From Catenaria anguillulae PL171 (Eukaryota > Blastocladiomycota > Blastocladiomycetes > Blastocladiales > Catenariaceae), in contig MCFL01000008.1 in assembly GCA_002102555.1 (NCBI GenBank), forward strand, positions 496,001 to 560,000: a stretch of DNA of 64,000 nt. The letters are read 5' to 3'. A program made the translations under genes and the position numbers. Shown here piece after piece: positions 62,900 through 64,000 of this stretch (position 1 is its first letter; every line of letters begins with the position of its first letter). The notes below the pieces were generated by a model, which was not told the DNA's origin, made no database searches, and was given only the letters and a program-made list of their open reading frames with translations.

Positions 62900-64000
62900 G
62901 TCCTCGATCTACTCATGCACGTGCTGTGGCGGGTCACGCCCGCGGGTCGTTGTGCTGTTGCCGCCGTCGCTGCGCTCGGACGTGGATCAGCGCCGCGTTG
63001 TGCAGGTTGTCCGGGCAGCATTGAAGACGATTCGGTCAAGATTAACGACATGATTGTCCAGTATACCTGGGTCACTGGCGAACCCTCTGTTGCGAGTGCC
63101 AGGACGATTCGGAGGGCAACGAGGGGATGGTGATGTGATGATCGAGTCATTGCACACAAGCGAGGATAGTGGCGATCCTGTGGTGGACTCTTGTCCTGTC
63201 GAGCCTGTTGAAACGGCAAATCGGTGCCCATGGACCAGATGGACGTTGAGGACGGCCAAGCTCAGGCAGCGTCGTGCATGTATGAGGCAGATCAGTCCGC
63301 GCCAGTGCAGGACAACTTGGACGAGGAGGATGCTGACCCGTCGACGTCAACCGCGCGGCGGATACCACGTCGGCCGATGTCGGTGTCCACTCGAGCGAGA
63401 CTGTGCCCGCTCAAGTCCTAACGGCTGCCGACCCACTTCCAATGGTCGATGGCGACGAAGCCACCTCTTCTGCTGGGGTCCAAGTGGCCGCAACACAAGA
63501 AGGAGATGACGGATGGAGCCAAGTCGAACTCGTTGCCAGACTCGCTCAACACGTTTCCTCCAAACCCGCCCTGCGACCATGGACAAAGTTCAGCCAGGAA
63601 GTAGCGCCAGCGTCGTTCAAGCCGAACTCAAGACCACAACAACAACGACAACAACAAAGATACCCGCACTTCTAGCTCGAGACCCAAACTCGGCGCCGAC
63701 CTGTTCCAAATCATTGTCGACAACCTGTCCCCGACCGCTACCGACACCGCGATCCGCGCCCTTGTCCCCCCGACTTGAAGCCTGCGCGCATTGTGACAAC
63801 GCCTGCACGGCCGACCACGGCCACGTCCAAATCCGATGGAGGCAGCGAGCTGCCCCTGGTCGCGGCGCCATGTTTGATTTCGCGTCGCGCATGGACGCGA
63901 TTACGTTTTGGAACTCGGTGCGCAAGTCGTACGTCGAGCAGTTTTTGGTGCATTTGACGGTGCCCGACGTCGACATGACTTTTTTGGCAAAGCCAGAGAT
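62900..64000 (+). pseudogene. frameshifted, 3'-incomplete RRM-like family member
   Basis: Runs off the window. RVVVLLPPSLRSDVDQRRVV (near 62943) matches the small domain shared by the 35745 and 52579 genes. It continues after a one-base shift as EDDSVKINDMIVQYTW. Coding-like Ala/Gln/Asp-rich stretches follow in changing frames. An RRM-like start FQIIVDNLSPTATDTAIRAL is near 63700, a shift at the C run near 63767 gives PPDLKPARIVTTP, and GAMFDFASRMDAITFWNSVR lies near 63868. At least three frame changes. Its relationship to the 35745/52579 type is clear; whether it is dead or mis-sequenced is not. Confidence 0.55.

Overview
The window looks like nuclear DNA of an early-diverging, probably zoosporic fungus. 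A blastocladiomycete such as Catenaria or Allomyces would fit, but this is inference from gene content and intron style, not from any search. Genes carry short spliceosomal introns (59-119 nt, mostly GTA donors, several with CTAAC-like branch sites). Housekeeping genes include a WASP/Las17 actin nucleation-promoting factor and an Esa1/Tip60-type MYST acetyltransferase. Two frameshifted half-size ABCA-like transporters and several lineage-specific paralogous families are also present. Exon joins given here were worked out by hand from reading frame and splice sites.

Layout. 0-4.5 kb: a 5'-truncated tail-anchored protein gene and a Cys-rich single-pass membrane protein gene. 4.6-8.4 kb: three minus-strand copies plus one relic of a family I do not recognise (possible ADP-ribosyltransferase-like fold). 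8.9-10.2 kb: a RhoGAP-like protein. 12-13.3 kb: a degraded RRM-like gene. 13.5-17.3 kb: WASP and Esa1 sharing a divergent promoter. 17.5-35.5 kb: two head-to-head pairs of coiled-coil genes (families A and B), a third B copy, and another coiled-coil gene. 35.7-64 kb: nine copies or relics of a protein family built from RRM-like domains, interrupted by the two ABCA genes, a small secreted protein and an ankyrin-like gene.

Main discovery. An 8,561-bp DNA transposon lies at 18580-27140. It has ~78-bp near-perfect terminal inverted repeats starting TATGG and a 7-bp target-site duplication (GTTGGAC). It carries an apparently intact five-exon integrase-core (DDE) transposase, a nine-exon gene with a Cys/His-rich segment, and a four-exon gene with possible chromatin-reader-like (SH3/PWWP-like) segments. 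It sits inside a 10-bp tandem-repeat array in the shared promoter of a head-to-head A/B gene pair. The other A/B pair, at 31.3-34.0 kb, keeps a compact uninterrupted promoter and acts as a natural empty-site comparison.

Other themes. All three family-B genes share a conserved ~37-bp leader about 70 bp before the start codon. TTGGAC repeats recur upstream of the A, B and neighbouring coiled-coil genes. One RRM-like protein is rich in GW/WG repeats. Single-base frameshifts cluster in a few genes, especially both ABCA genes, while neighbouring multi-exon genes are open.
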